DNA of 64,000 nucleotides from Arcobacteraceae bacterium (GCA_023138835.1 JAGLOP010000003.1:1-64000); one strand, 5' to 3'. Counted from the first letter of the stretch, positions 10,018 through 18,511 are shown. The notes: a model not told the origin generated them from the letters alone. Made by a program: numbers and translations.

Positions 10018-10049
10018 GACATTTCCTTTATATTTATAACAATAAAAAC

Positions 10050-10079
10050 ACTATAATTAAAAAAAGTGGCAAAATTGTG
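10050..10079 (-). promoter_or_regulatory. CACAnTTTTnnCAC promoter, response regulator 8962-10017
   Basis: On the reverse strand the box CACAATTTTGCCAC (10066-10079) is followed after 10 bp by TATAGT (10050-10055). It belongs to the seven-member promoter family in this region and lies about 33 bp upstream of the GTG start. Confidence 0.65.
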
Positions 10080-10110
10080 TTTATAAACTTAAGAAACTAT
10101 TATAATAACT

Positions 10111-10815
10111 TTAAGTGGTAATGATTTGATAACCTTGTCTTGCAACATTTTCTATAGTATTGGTTGGTATCTTTTTTCTTATATTTTTTATCAATGTTCG
10201 CAGTGCAGTTTCACTCATATATTCATCACTGATACCCCATACACTGTTTTCTATCTCTTGATATTTTACAACTCTTTGTTTATTTTCTATCAAAAGTTCT
10301 ACCAAGGCTCTCTCTTTTTTATTTAAATGTATCTCTTTATCTTCGAATATAAAGATACCTTTATTGGTGTCATAACTTAACATATCATTTATCTTTACTT
10401 CTATAATTGAGTTTAGATTTAAATATTCAACTATATCAAAAAGTAATTTTTTTAATTTCTTATAATTTAAAGGCTTTACAACAAAACCTTGAATATTCAA
10501 ATTAGCTGCGGGAAGCAAATAACACTCTTGGCTGTATGCAGTACAAAATATTACCGGAGTTTTTTTATCTGTCTTTCTGACTTCTTCGATAAACTCAATT
10601 CCATTTAATTTCGGCATCTTAATATCTGTAATTATTATATGCGGTTTATGCTCATAATATTTTTCAATAGCTTCTTGCCCGTCACCGGCTAATATTAGGT
10701 GACTTGTCAAGTATGACAATGTCTCTGAATTTAACCTTTGTACTTCTAACTCATCTTCAACATACAGAATCTTTACATTTTTTAATAATAAAGAAAGCTC
10801 TTTCATTTTATTCAA
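10111..10815 (-). CDS. OmpR/PhoB-type response regulator (receiver plus winged helix)
   Basis: This 234-residue transcription factor has a receiver domain with Asp64 in 'IIITDIKMPKLNG', Thr in 'FCTAYS' and Lys in 'VVKPLN'. The C-terminal winged helix (about 145-234) includes 'LNKKERALVELLIENK', 'YQEIENSVWG' and 'ALRTLIKNIRKK'. It is a clear paralogue of the regulator at 18607-19317. Its own promoter carries the shared CACAnTTTTnnCAC box (10845-10874). Since PhoB-family factors bind 11-bp direct repeats 10 bp upstream of the -10, it is the best candidate for recognising these boxes. This is an inference. Confidence 0.92.
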   Translation of the reverse strand: MNKMKELSLLLKNVKILYVEDELEVQRLNSETLSYLTSHLILAGDGQEAIEKYYEHKPHIIITDIKMPKLNGIEFIEEVRKTDKKTPVIFCTAYSQECYLLPAANLNIQGFVVKPLNYKKLKKLLFDIVEYLNLNSIIEVKINDMLSYDTNKGIFIFEDKEIHLNKKERALVELLIENKQRVVKYQEIENSVWGISDEYMSETALRTLIKNIRKKIPTNTIENVARQGYQIITT

Positions 10816-10844
10816 AATATTGCCTTTATAAATAATGAACTAGA

Positions 10845-10874
10845 ATGATATTACAAAAAAGTGTCAAAATTGTG
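10845..10874 (-). promoter_or_regulatory. CACAnTTTTnnCAC promoter, winged-helix regulator
   Basis: On the reverse strand the box CACAATTTTGACAC (10861-10874) is followed after 10 bp by TATCAT (10845-10850), then the start codon about 30 bp on. The box in front of a PhoB-type regulator suggests autoregulation. Confidence 0.65.
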
Positions 10875-10882
10875 TTATAAAT

Positions 10883-12466
10883 TTATGAAGCCATTATTCC
10901 TTTTATCATAAAAAATATTCCAGCACTTAATGTAGCTGCAATGGGTACCGTGATAACCCAAGCTGCAACGATCTTTTTAATTGCATCTCTTTTTACATAT
11001 TTTATCTTTTTAACAGATTTAAAATCTTTTTTCTCCTCTTTTAACAACTCCTCTTTATCTTCAATCAATTGAAATAACCCAACAATTCTTTCATACTCTT
11101 TTTTCTTTTTAATCTCTAATGCCTGTAAAGAGTTAAATTCATTTTGGTATTCTTCTAATTCTTTTTTATTCTTTTTAAAGCTTTCTCTTGTTTGTTTTAA
11201 TAGGTTTTCTTCTGTTGAGTCAAGCCATTCTCTTAAAAATCCAACACCAAAAACACCACCCACGGCAACATGCGTAGAACTGACAGGAAGTCCCAGTTGT
11301 GAAGCTATAATAACTGTAATAGAAGCTGCCATAGCAATTGAAAATGCTCTTATCTGGTCAAGTTCCGTTATCTCTGAACCTACTGTTTTGATAAGTTTCG
11401 GACCATAAAGTGCAAGTCCCAAAGAGATACCAATAGCACCGACAGCCATAACCCAGAATGGTATTTCAACTTTTGAACTTATCCCATTACCCATAACGGC
11501 ATCACTGATAGCGGCAAGTGGTCCAATGGCATTTGCTACATCGTTTGCACCATGTGCAAAGCTTAGCAATGCTGCTGCAAAAATAAGAGGTATCGTAAAC
11601 AATGAGTTTACACTTCCTCTATTGTTTTCAAGTTTATTTGCAGTTTTTTCAAGCATAGGTTTAACCAATATATAAATCCCTATGGCTATTAATAATCCAA
11701 CACCAGCAGCCGTTAGAAATTCCACTTTAATAAGTTTTTTTATACCTTTTAAAATAAGATATGTTGAAAATGCCCATGACATTATACCAATAAGAATCGG
11801 TACAAATTTTTTAGCATTTTCTATCATATCATCTTTAAATATGATATTCCTCTTTATATAATATAAAAATCCAGCAGCTACAATTCCACCTAAAAGTGGA
11901 GATATTATCCAAGAAGCGGCAATTTTCCCCATAGTACCCCAAGCAACTATCTCAAAACCTGCTGCTGCAATTCCCGCACCCATAACACCACCAACTATTG
12001 AGTGGGTAGTAGAAACAGGAGCACCTATAGATGTAGCAAAATTCAACCAAAGAGCTGCTGATAAAAGAGCTGCAGTCATAGCCCATATAAATATATCAGG
12101 ATTTGATATAAGTGCTGGGTCTATGATACCTTTTTTAATTGTTCTTACAACATCTCCACCGGCGATAAATGCACCTGCCGCTTCAAATACAGAAGCAATA
12201 ATAATTGCCCAAAATACTGTTAAAGCTTTTGAACCAACTGCAGGTCCTACATTGTTAGCGACATCATTTGCACCGATATTCATAGCCATATATGCACCAA
12301 ATACAGCACCAATGATTAAAAAGGTATTATTTGGAATATCACCGTGTGATGTATAACTCCATAAAAATACCAGCAAAATAAAAATTAATGCCAATGTCAG
12401 TCTGGCAAATCCCCTTTGTGACTGTTTTGTAAACTCATCAACTTTTTTAAGTATTTGAATATCCAT
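10883..12466 (-). CDS. PiT-family phosphate permease
   Basis: This is an inner-membrane low-affinity inorganic phosphate (or sulfate) transporter of the PiT family. The two family signatures are present: 'GANDVANNVGPAVGSKALT' in the N-terminal half and 'FAHGANDVANAIGPLAA' in the C-terminal half, with about ten membrane helices. A charged cytoplasmic insert ('NLLKQTRESFKKNKKELEEY...', about 430-495) lies before the last helix. At 527 residues it is complete. The gene shares a divergent promoter region with the kinase at 12613, each side carrying the common box, so phosphate status may be the regulated variable. The substrate is inferred from the family. Confidence 0.93.
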   Translation of the reverse strand: MDIQILKKVDEFTKQSQRGFARLTLALIFILLVFLWSYTSHGDIPNNTFLIIGAVFGAYMAMNIGANDVANNVGPAVGSKALTVFWAIIIASVFEAAGAFIAGGDVVRTIKKGIIDPALISNPDIFIWAMTAALLSAALWLNFATSIGAPVSTTHSIVGGVMGAGIAAAGFEIVAWGTMGKIAASWIISPLLGGIVAAGFLYYIKRNIIFKDDMIENAKKFVPILIGIMSWAFSTYLILKGIKKLIKVEFLTAAGVGLLIAIGIYILVKPMLEKTANKLENNRGSVNSLFTIPLIFAAALLSFAHGANDVANAIGPLAAISDAVMGNGISSKVEIPFWVMAVGAIGISLGLALYGPKLIKTVGSEITELDQIRAFSIAMAASITVIIASQLGLPVSSTHVAVGGVFGVGFLREWLDSTEENLLKQTRESFKKNKKELEEYQNEFNSLQALEIKKKKEYERIVGLFQLIEDKEELLKEEKKDFKSVKKIKYVKRDAIKKIVAAWVITVPIAATLSAGIFFMIKGIMAS

Positions 12467-12498
12467 CGTTTTCCTTTTATCTATAATATATAGTCAGA

Positions 12499-12528
12499 AG
12501 TTTAACAAATAGTTGTGTTAAAAGTGTG
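12499..12528 (-). promoter_or_regulatory. CACAnTTTTnnCAC promoter, PiT permease gene
   Basis: On the reverse strand the box CACACTTTTAACAC (12515-12528) is followed after 10 bp by TAAACT (12499-12504). It forms the left arm of a perfect 17-bp inverted repeat (12513-12529 with 12550-12566), whose right arm serves the divergent gene. Confidence 0.7.
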
Positions 12529-12550
12529 ATAAATAATAAAAATTAAATTT

Positions 12551-12580
12551 CACACTTTTAACACAAAGAGCATATAAAAT
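12551..12580 (+). promoter_or_regulatory. CACAnTTTTnnCAC promoter, kinase 12613-13353
   Basis: The box CACACTTTTAACAC (12551-12564) is followed after 10 bp by TAAAAT (12575-12580), 33 bp before the start codon. It mirrors the box for the divergent PiT gene. Confidence 0.7.
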
Positions 12581-12612
12581 TCAAAAATGATATCAATTGA
12601 AAGGATATAAAT

Positions 12613-13353
12613 ATGCAGCAAATTGAAAAAAGCAGACTATTATTTACTACATCCAGAGCATCATGTATGAAAGATCTTATAAATAAGATTTCTCATCATT
12701 GGAGACAAAAGCTTTCTGTTATTTCACTTCTTGCCAGTAATATAACATTGCAAAAAGAGTTAGGAATACTAGAAGAGAGGGAAGTTTTATCAGCGGTTAA
12801 AGATATAGTAAAAGCAACACAAAAATTATCTGATACATTATGTGTTTTAGGAACCGGATTTAACACAAAAACGGATAAAGCAGATTTTGTATTGTCTGAT
12901 TTAATGGATAAAATATTAGGCAGTATTGAGCATAAATTGGACAATAAAAAAATAACAGTATCTGTCAATATAGATAAAAAAATTAAACTAAATAGTTACA
13001 AAAACTATCTAACGGATATTATTTTAAGTATTTTAAATAATTCAATTAATGCTTTTGATACAACTAGTGATGAAAAAAGAATAATTCTAATAGATGAATA
13101 TTTGGAAGGAGATAATTTAATCATAAATATAAAAGATAATGCTGGTGGAATAGATGAAAAGATAATTGACAAAATATTTGACCCTTATTTTACAACAAAA
13201 CATGATGGTCAAACAGAAGGGTTGGGTCTATTTGTTTCAAAAGAGATAATGCTAAATAATTTAATCGGTGATATAGAAATAAATAATTATGAGTTAAATA
13301 TTGATAATCATATCTACAAAGGTGTAGAGTGTATGATTATTATTAAACAATAA
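12613..13353 (+). CDS. Soluble histidine kinase without a sensor domain
   Basis: This 246-residue protein consists almost entirely of kinase core. The phosphorylation box is 'SHHWRQKLSVISLLASN' with His28. The ATPase domain has an N box ('ILSILNNSINAF'), a G1 box ('DNAGGIDEKIIDKIFDPYFTTKH') and a G2 box ('GLGLFVSKEIM'). There is no membrane segment or input domain, so it must receive signals from partner proteins. It is divergent from the PiT permease gene and followed by a small membrane-protein gene. The 'RQKLS' variant replaces the usual 'RQPLS', so loss of the proline is unusual for this kinase family. Confidence 0.88.
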   Translation: MQQIEKSRLLFTTSRASCMKDLINKISHHWRQKLSVISLLASNITLQKELGILEEREVLSAVKDIVKATQKLSDTLCVLGTGFNTKTDKADFVLSDLMDKILGSIEHKLDNKKITVSVNIDKKIKLNSYKNYLTDIILSILNNSINAFDTTSDEKRIILIDEYLEGDNLIINIKDNAGGIDEKIIDKIFDPYFTTKHDGQTEGLGLFVSKEIMLNNLIGDIEINNYELNIDNHIYKGVECMIIIKQ

Positions 13354-13383
13354 CACAGTTTTACCACAACTAAATGTTATATT
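13354..13383 (+). promoter_or_regulatory. CACAnTTTTnnCAC promoter, small-protein and signalling operon
   Basis: The box CACAGTTTTACCAC (13354-13367) is followed after 10 bp by TATATT (13378-13383), 22 bp before the ATG of the 44-residue membrane protein. It begins directly at the kinase stop codon, so the next operon has its own promoter. Confidence 0.65.
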
Positions 13384-13405
13384 TTGCAATTATGGAGGAG
13401 ATAGT

Positions 13406-13540
13406 ATGTTAGAAATTATATTTTTTTTATTTATTATTATATCTGTGTTTATATATTTATCAGTCAAAAAGAAAGAGTCACTTAAAGATAAAATGCCTTT
13501 TAGCAGGAGTATTAAACATGAGTGGAACAAGAAGATATGA
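13406..13540 (+). CDS. Small single-helix membrane protein (44 aa)
   Basis: This short gene has a strong ribosome site (GGAGGAG, 9 bp before the ATG). It encodes one hydrophobic helix ('IIFFLFIIISVFIYLSV') followed by a basic tail. Its stop codon overlaps an ATG (13537) of the next signalling gene, which points to translational coupling. It lies immediately downstream of a member of the shared promoter family. Function is unknown; a regulatory membrane peptide for one of the neighbouring kinases is possible. Confidence 0.65.
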   Translation: MLEIIFFLFIIISVFIYLSVKKKESLKDKMPFSRSIKHEWNKKI

Positions 13541-15318
13541 TAAATGATAAAATAAGAAAGTTGGCACAGCATGCAAAGTATCTAAATGTACTTATTATTG
13601 AAGATAATAAAGAAGCTATAGATGAATTGAAAGAAACTTTAGCTATTTTCTTTAATAAAGTTGATACAGCACTAAATGGAGAAAATGGCTTAGATAAGTA
13701 TTTAGAATATTATAATAATAATGAAATATATTATGATATTGTGGTTACAGATATTTATATGCCAAAAATGAACGGGTTGGAGTTATCAAAAAGAATTTTA
13801 AAACAAAATCCAAACCAGATAATTATTGTAGTTTCTGCAAATGACAATTTATCTAAAATGATTAACTTAATTAATATTGGTATAAATTATTTTATACAAA
13901 AACCTTTTAGCAATGAATCAATGATGAAAGTATTGTTAAAAGCAACCAAAGAGGCAAACAGTGACAGGCTTTTTGAAGAATATAATCATGAGATAAGAAC
14001 GATTAATTCAAGATTAGAACAAAAAACCGAGCAACTGTATAAATTAAACTCTAACTTAGAATTAAAAGTTCAAGAACAAACAATCTCACTTAAAAAAAGA
14101 TTATATTATGATATTTTGACAGGTTTGCCAAAAAGAAATAAACTAATGGAAGATATAAAAGATTACAGTTCTATAGGGGTGTTATTAATCAATATAAATA
14201 GTTTTAAAAATATAAACAGTGTTTACGGTTATCAGACAGGGGATATTGTATTAAAAAAGTTTGCTGACATTTTAAGAAAGATTGCAAAAGAAAATGATTG
14301 TACATTATACTCTTTGTCAAGTGATGAATTTGTATTTGTAAACTTGCAGATATCTGACTCTAAAGAATGTATATATACTGCAAAACATCTAATAAACAGT
14401 ATTGAAAAAACAGGCATTAATATAAAAATCAATAGTGAAGAGATGAATATTTTTTTAAGTATAACTATTGGAATATCACATAATGATGAAGACCCTTTGG
14501 CAAAAGCTGATATGGCATTGAAATATGCTGTAAAGAAACGACTGCCCTTTGTTAAATACTCAAAAGAATTGAATCTTGAAAAAGATTACAGTGATCATAT
14601 AAAATGGACAAAAACTATACTTCATGCTATTAAAGAAGACAAAGTCAAACCATTCTTACAGCCAATCGTTTATGATAATAACAAAATAAAATATGAGTGT
14701 TTAATGAGAATTGTTGAAGATGAAAAAGTTATTTCACCTTTTTTCTTTTTGGATATTGCGAAGAAAATAAGATACTATACACATCTTACGAAGATTATGA
14801 TTGAAAAATCGTTTAAAATATTTGAAAAAAGAGATGAAGAATTTTCTATCAACTTCTCCTTTGAAGATATTTTAGATGAAAAAGTGGTAAACTTTTTGAT
14901 TAAAAAACTAGATGAGTACAAAGTCAGTAACAGATTAATTATAGAGATACTTGAAAGTGAAAATATTGATGACTTTGAGATTCTAAAAAAGTTTATCGTT
15001 CAAATGAAAGAATTAGGTGTAAAAATTGCTATAGATGATTTTGGAAGCGGCTATTCAAACTTTTCATATATTTTACAAATGCAGCCGGATTATATAAAAA
15101 TTGACGGTTCAATCATAAAAAACATTGACCACTGCCAAAATTCTTATAAAATTGCCAAGTCTATAAAAGAATTTGCAAAAAGGATAGGTGCAAAAACAAT
15201 TGCAGAGTATATTCACTCAGAAGCAGTTTATGAAAAAGCCAAAGAGCTTGGCATTGATGGATTTCAAGGATTTTATTTTAGTGAACCTAAAGAAAGCTTC
15301 TATAATGAAAACATATAA
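13522..15318 (+). CDS. Response regulator with degenerate GGDEF and intact EAL domains
   Basis: This 598-residue protein joins a receiver domain (Asp77 in 'VVTDIYMPKMNG'), a coiled linker, a GGDEF-like domain and an EAL domain. The GGDEF signature is 'SSDEF', so cyclase activity is unlikely. The EAL domain keeps the expected metal and catalytic residues: 'YECLMR', 'INFS', 'EILESE', 'IAIDDFGSGYSN', 'DYIKIDG' and 'IAEYIHS'. It is therefore probably a phosphorylation-controlled c-di-GMP phosphodiesterase. The start is either GTG 13522 or ATG 13537, the latter in an ATGA overlap with the preceding small gene. The FIST-kinase gene begins inside its 3' end. Confidence 0.88.
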   Translation: MEQEDMINDKIRKLAQHAKYLNVLIIEDNKEAIDELKETLAIFFNKVDTALNGENGLDKYLEYYNNNEIYYDIVVTDIYMPKMNGLELSKRILKQNPNQIIIVVSANDNLSKMINLINIGINYFIQKPFSNESMMKVLLKATKEANSDRLFEEYNHEIRTINSRLEQKTEQLYKLNSNLELKVQEQTISLKKRLYYDILTGLPKRNKLMEDIKDYSSIGVLLININSFKNINSVYGYQTGDIVLKKFADILRKIAKENDCTLYSLSSDEFVFVNLQISDSKECIYTAKHLINSIEKTGINIKINSEEMNIFLSITIGISHNDEDPLAKADMALKYAVKKRLPFVKYSKELNLEKDYSDHIKWTKTILHAIKEDKVKPFLQPIVYDNNKIKYECLMRIVEDEKVISPFFFLDIAKKIRYYTHLTKIMIEKSFKIFEKRDEEFSINFSFEDILDEKVVNFLIKKLDEYKVSNRLIIEILESENIDDFEILKKFIVQMKELGVKIAIDDFGSGYSNFSYILQMQPDYIKIDGSIIKNIDHCQNSYKIAKSIKEFAKRIGAKTIAEYIHSEAVYEKAKELGIDGFQGFYFSEPKESFYNENI

Positions 15319-17257
15319 TTATAAATATATAGATAATGACAATTTAAAAGATTATATAAAATCTAATTTTCAAGAAAAAGATAAAAATATATTAATTCAA
15401 ATATTTTGTTCAATAATAGATGAAATATTTATTCAAAATCTGCTAAATATTGTAAATAAACAATTGCCAAAAGCTAAAATAATAGGTACTACAACTGCCG
15501 GTGAAATTGTTGATGGAGAATCTATTGAAGATGGTGTTATTTTTAGCTTTTCTGTTTTTGATTCTACGAGTATTGAAACTTCATTAATTGTTCATGAGAA
15601 TAAAGTGGACAGTAGTTTTGAAATGGGTAAAAGAATAGTACAAAATAATATAAAAACCAATACAAAGGTTATGATTCTTTTTACTGATTTACTTAATACA
15701 AATGCCAGTGAATTGTTGGATGGTATCAACAGTGTAAACAAGAAAGATATAACTATTACCGGTGGAGTTGCAGGTAATCTAAGTAAAAGTTATGTTTTTA
15801 ATGAAAAAGGTGTTACTTCTAGCGGTGTGGCCGTTGCTGCATTAAATAACTATAACTTAAATATATTTACCCATTATAGTATGACATGTGTACCTGTCGG
15901 TAAAAGTATGACTGTTACTAAATCCAAAAAAGACAGAGTCTATACGATTGACAATAGAACTGCTGTTGATACTTATAAATACTATTTTGATATTGATATT
16001 AGAAAGAATTTATTAGAATATGCTATTGAGTTTCCTCTGATAATAAATGGAGATGGATTTCTAAAGGCGAGAACACCAATAAAATGTTTTGATGATGGTT
16101 CAATACAATTTGCCGGAAATATTCCTGAAGGCAAGAAAGTTCATTTATCTTATGGAAATATAGATTTGGTAATTAAAAATAGTAAAGAAACAATTGAATT
16201 GCTTATGACAAAATCCGTTGAATCTATATTTATTTATTCAAGTATTGCAAGAAAAAAGCTCTTAGGTAAATTTATAAATGTAGAACTTGGCCCATTAAAT
16301 ACTGTTTCTAATGTATCAGGCTGTTTTACTTACGGTGAATTTTTTTCAATAAACAATAGTTGCAAATTATTTAATGATACTATGAATATATTAGCTATTA
16401 GTGAGACAACTGATATATCAACAATAATAAATATCAATAATCAAAAAAGAACTTTTAGAAAAAACAGAACTTTACATGCACTAACACATTTAATAAACAC
16501 TTCCACAAAAGAATTACAACAGGAGATAGAGGAAAACAGAACAAAAGACAAGCTTTTAGCCCATCAATCCAAACTGGCTTCTATGGGGGAAATGGTAGAA
16601 AATATAGCACATCAGTGGAGACAGCCCTTGAGTACATTAAGTGGAAGTATTCAAAATATTGCACTTGCTTACAAAAATAATATGTTGACAAAAGAGTTTG
16701 TTGAAGAACAAAACAACAGAGCAATAGAAGTTGCAGGATATATGTCAAATACAATAAATGATTTTAGAAACTTTTTTTCAAATAAAAGTGTTATAGAGGA
16801 ATTTTTTATAGAAGATATTATAGAAAAATTAATAAAGATGCTTAATTCTACTTTTTTAAGTCATAATATTCAAGTGGTATTTAAAAATGATAAAAATAAA
16901 AAGACGCATCAATGTTTCAGTGATATGGGGTCTATAACTCAAGTTTTATTAAATTTGATATTTAATGCAAAAGATGAATTGATTAATCCTTTAAATAAAA
17001 CAAAGATTATAACCATATCTATTAGTGAAGATCTTTTTTATTATAAAATTAAGCTGCGTGACAGTGGCAGAGGAATCCCTAAAAAAATAAAAGATAAGAT
17101 ATTTGAACCGCATTTTACAACAAAAACTACAGGTACTGGTATAGGACTTTTTATGTCATACCAAATAGCAAAAGAGCGATTGGGCGGGGATTTAGTTTGT
17201 AATAATGTAAAAGAAGGTGCTTGTTTTACCTTCTCTTTTTTAAAGGAATTAAAATGA
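15305..17257 (+). CDS. FIST-domain sensor histidine kinase
   Basis: The start at 15305 overlaps the previous gene by 14 bp and gives 650 residues. Residues about 1-380 are FIST N and C sensory domains, with 'IIGTTTAGEIVDGE' and 'GPLNTVSNVSGCFTYGEFF'; FIST domains are thought to bind small molecules such as amino acids. A helical linker leads to the kinase core with 'ASMGEMVENIAHQWRQPLS' (His at about 436), an N box ('LLNLIFNAKDEL') and G boxes ('RDSGRGIPKKIKDKIFEPHFTT', 'GTGIGLFMSYQI'). There is no membrane helix, so it is a cytoplasmic sensor. It overlaps the next regulator gene by ATGA, which suggests a dedicated pair. Confidence 0.92.
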   Translation: MKTYNYKYIDNDNLKDYIKSNFQEKDKNILIQIFCSIIDEIFIQNLLNIVNKQLPKAKIIGTTTAGEIVDGESIEDGVIFSFSVFDSTSIETSLIVHENKVDSSFEMGKRIVQNNIKTNTKVMILFTDLLNTNASELLDGINSVNKKDITITGGVAGNLSKSYVFNEKGVTSSGVAVAALNNYNLNIFTHYSMTCVPVGKSMTVTKSKKDRVYTIDNRTAVDTYKYYFDIDIRKNLLEYAIEFPLIINGDGFLKARTPIKCFDDGSIQFAGNIPEGKKVHLSYGNIDLVIKNSKETIELLMTKSVESIFIYSSIARKKLLGKFINVELGPLNTVSNVSGCFTYGEFFSINNSCKLFNDTMNILAISETTDISTIININNQKRTFRKNRTLHALTHLINTSTKELQQEIEENRTKDKLLAHQSKLASMGEMVENIAHQWRQPLSTLSGSIQNIALAYKNNMLTKEFVEEQNNRAIEVAGYMSNTINDFRNFFSNKSVIEEFFIEDIIEKLIKMLNSTFLSHNIQVVFKNDKNKKTHQCFSDMGSITQVLLNLIFNAKDELINPLNKTKIITISISEDLFYYKIKLRDSGRGIPKKIKDKIFEPHFTTKTTGTGIGLFMSYQIAKERLGGDLVCNNVKEGACFTFSFLKELK

Positions 17258-18339
17258 AAAAAGAAGATATTTTAGAAAATATTAAAATATTATATATTGA
17301 AGATGATAAAAATTTAAGGGATACAATATCGGATTCTTTAAGATTGTACAAGATAGATTTCCAAACAGCAGTTGATGGGGTTGACGGCTTGGAAAAGTTC
17401 AAAAAAGACAATTTTGATCTAATTATAAGTGACATTAAAATGCCAAATCTTAACGGTGTAGCTATGATGAAAAGTATAAGAAAGATAGATGAAAAAATAC
17501 CTTTGATTTTTACTACAGCATTTAATGACAGTGAATACTTACTTGGTGCCATCTCATTAAGGGCAAATAGTTATTTGATAAAACCATTGGTCGTAGAAGA
17601 ACTCATAAATGAGATAGAAAATATCATGAGACCTGTATTTCAAAATAATGAACTGAAAAAGCAAAAAGAGATTATTGACAATCAAGCAAGGGAACTGTTA
17701 ATCAATAATCTTTTATTAACAATATCTCACCAGTGGAGACAGCCGCTTTCCCTTATTTGTGCAATTTCAACCAAATTTAGATTACAATTAGAATTGGGAG
17801 ATATTAATTTAAGTGAGTTGGATAAAGGGTTAGAAAATATTGAAGATCAAGCTTCCACTATGTCAGATATTTTAATAAATTATGAAAAACTTTTTATATC
17901 ATCTATAAATGATAAAATATTATTAAAAGAGTTGATAGAAGAGATGGTTCTATTTCTTAAAAGATCAATTAAAGAGTGTGATATAAAATGTATGTTAAAT
18001 ATAGATAATGATATATATTTAGATTGTAAAAGATCTGAATTAGTACAAATTCTATTGATTGTTTTTCAAAATATTATTAAAAATTATAAAATACTAAATT
18101 TATCTAATGACGAAGTTAAGGTCTTCACACATTATGATGATGAATATCTTATTTTAGAAATAGCACCAAGTGTTGATGATGGAATTAAAATTGATAATTT
18201 ATTAGTAGATATTATTCAGGATAATATGAGGAAGTTTTGTGATGGTAAAATGGTGAATAACGGTTTATCTACTTCACTTTATATTTCTAAACTGAAATTA
18301 GTCAATTATAATGAAGATAATAATGAAAGTTTTATATAA
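17254..18339 (+). CDS. Response regulator fused to a kinase-like domain with a degenerate ATPase region
   Basis: The start at 17254 lies in an ATGA overlap with the FIST kinase and gives 361 residues. The receiver domain has Asp60 in 'LIISDIKMPNLNG'. It is followed by a phosphorylation box 'LTISHQWRQPLSLICAIS' (His at about 159). The C-terminal part lacks recognisable G1 and G2 glycine motifs ('APSVDDGIKIDNLL' stands where they should be), so ATP binding is doubtful. It may be a phosphotransfer or scaffold protein receiving phosphate from its neighbour rather than an active kinase. Confidence 0.82.
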   Translation: MKKEDILENIKILYIEDDKNLRDTISDSLRLYKIDFQTAVDGVDGLEKFKKDNFDLIISDIKMPNLNGVAMMKSIRKIDEKIPLIFTTAFNDSEYLLGAISLRANSYLIKPLVVEELINEIENIMRPVFQNNELKKQKEIIDNQARELLINNLLLTISHQWRQPLSLICAISTKFRLQLELGDINLSELDKGLENIEDQASTMSDILINYEKLFISSINDKILLKELIEEMVLFLKRSIKECDIKCMLNIDNDIYLDCKRSELVQILLIVFQNIIKNYKILNLSNDEVKVFTHYDDEYLILEIAPSVDDGIKIDNLLVDIIQDNMRKFCDGKMVNNGLSTSLYISKLKLVNYNEDNNESFI

Positions 18340-18363
18340 ATTTTAATAAAAACTGTTAAAACT

Positions 18364-18393
18364 CACACTTTTCCCACAACTTATTTATACAAT
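18364..18393 (+). promoter_or_regulatory. CACAnTTTTnnCAC promoter, 30-residue membrane peptide
   Basis: The box CACACTTTTCCCAC (18364-18377) is followed after 10 bp by TACAAT (18388-18393). A strong ribosome site and the ATG of a very small gene follow 26 bp later. Confidence 0.65.
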
Positions 18394-18418
18394 TAGACAA
18401 ATAAAAAAGGAGTTGAAG

Positions 18419-18511
18419 ATGGAAAATATATTATTCTTTGGGATGAGTGGATTGTTGTTTTTTGTTGCTATGTATTTAAATATTTTAGATACAACAGATG
18501 TAGTAAGTTAG
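18419..18511 (+). CDS. Very small membrane peptide (30 aa)
   Basis: The ORF has an AAAGGAG ribosome site 7 bp before the ATG and encodes one hydrophobic stretch ('ILFFGMSGLLFFVAMYLNIL') with a short polar tail. It has its own member of the shared promoter family, which argues that it is a real gene. Size and layout resemble small regulatory membrane subunits such as KdpF, but no homology is claimed. Together with the 44-residue protein at 13406 it makes two tiny membrane proteins in the same putative regulon. Confidence 0.55.
   Translation: MENILFFGMSGLLFFVAMYLNILDTTDVVS

Noticed and set aside
17226-17552. Reverse-strand open frames opposite the receiver and kinase genes
   Set aside because: They mirror strongly conserved coding sequence on the other strand and show no ribosome sites or motifs of their own.
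8468-18393. Identity of the shared box with the known Campylobacter phosphate box
   Set aside because: The published-type box (GTTTC repeats around AAAA) has a different repeat core. Only the geometry and the central A/T tract are alike, so I do not call it a Pho box.
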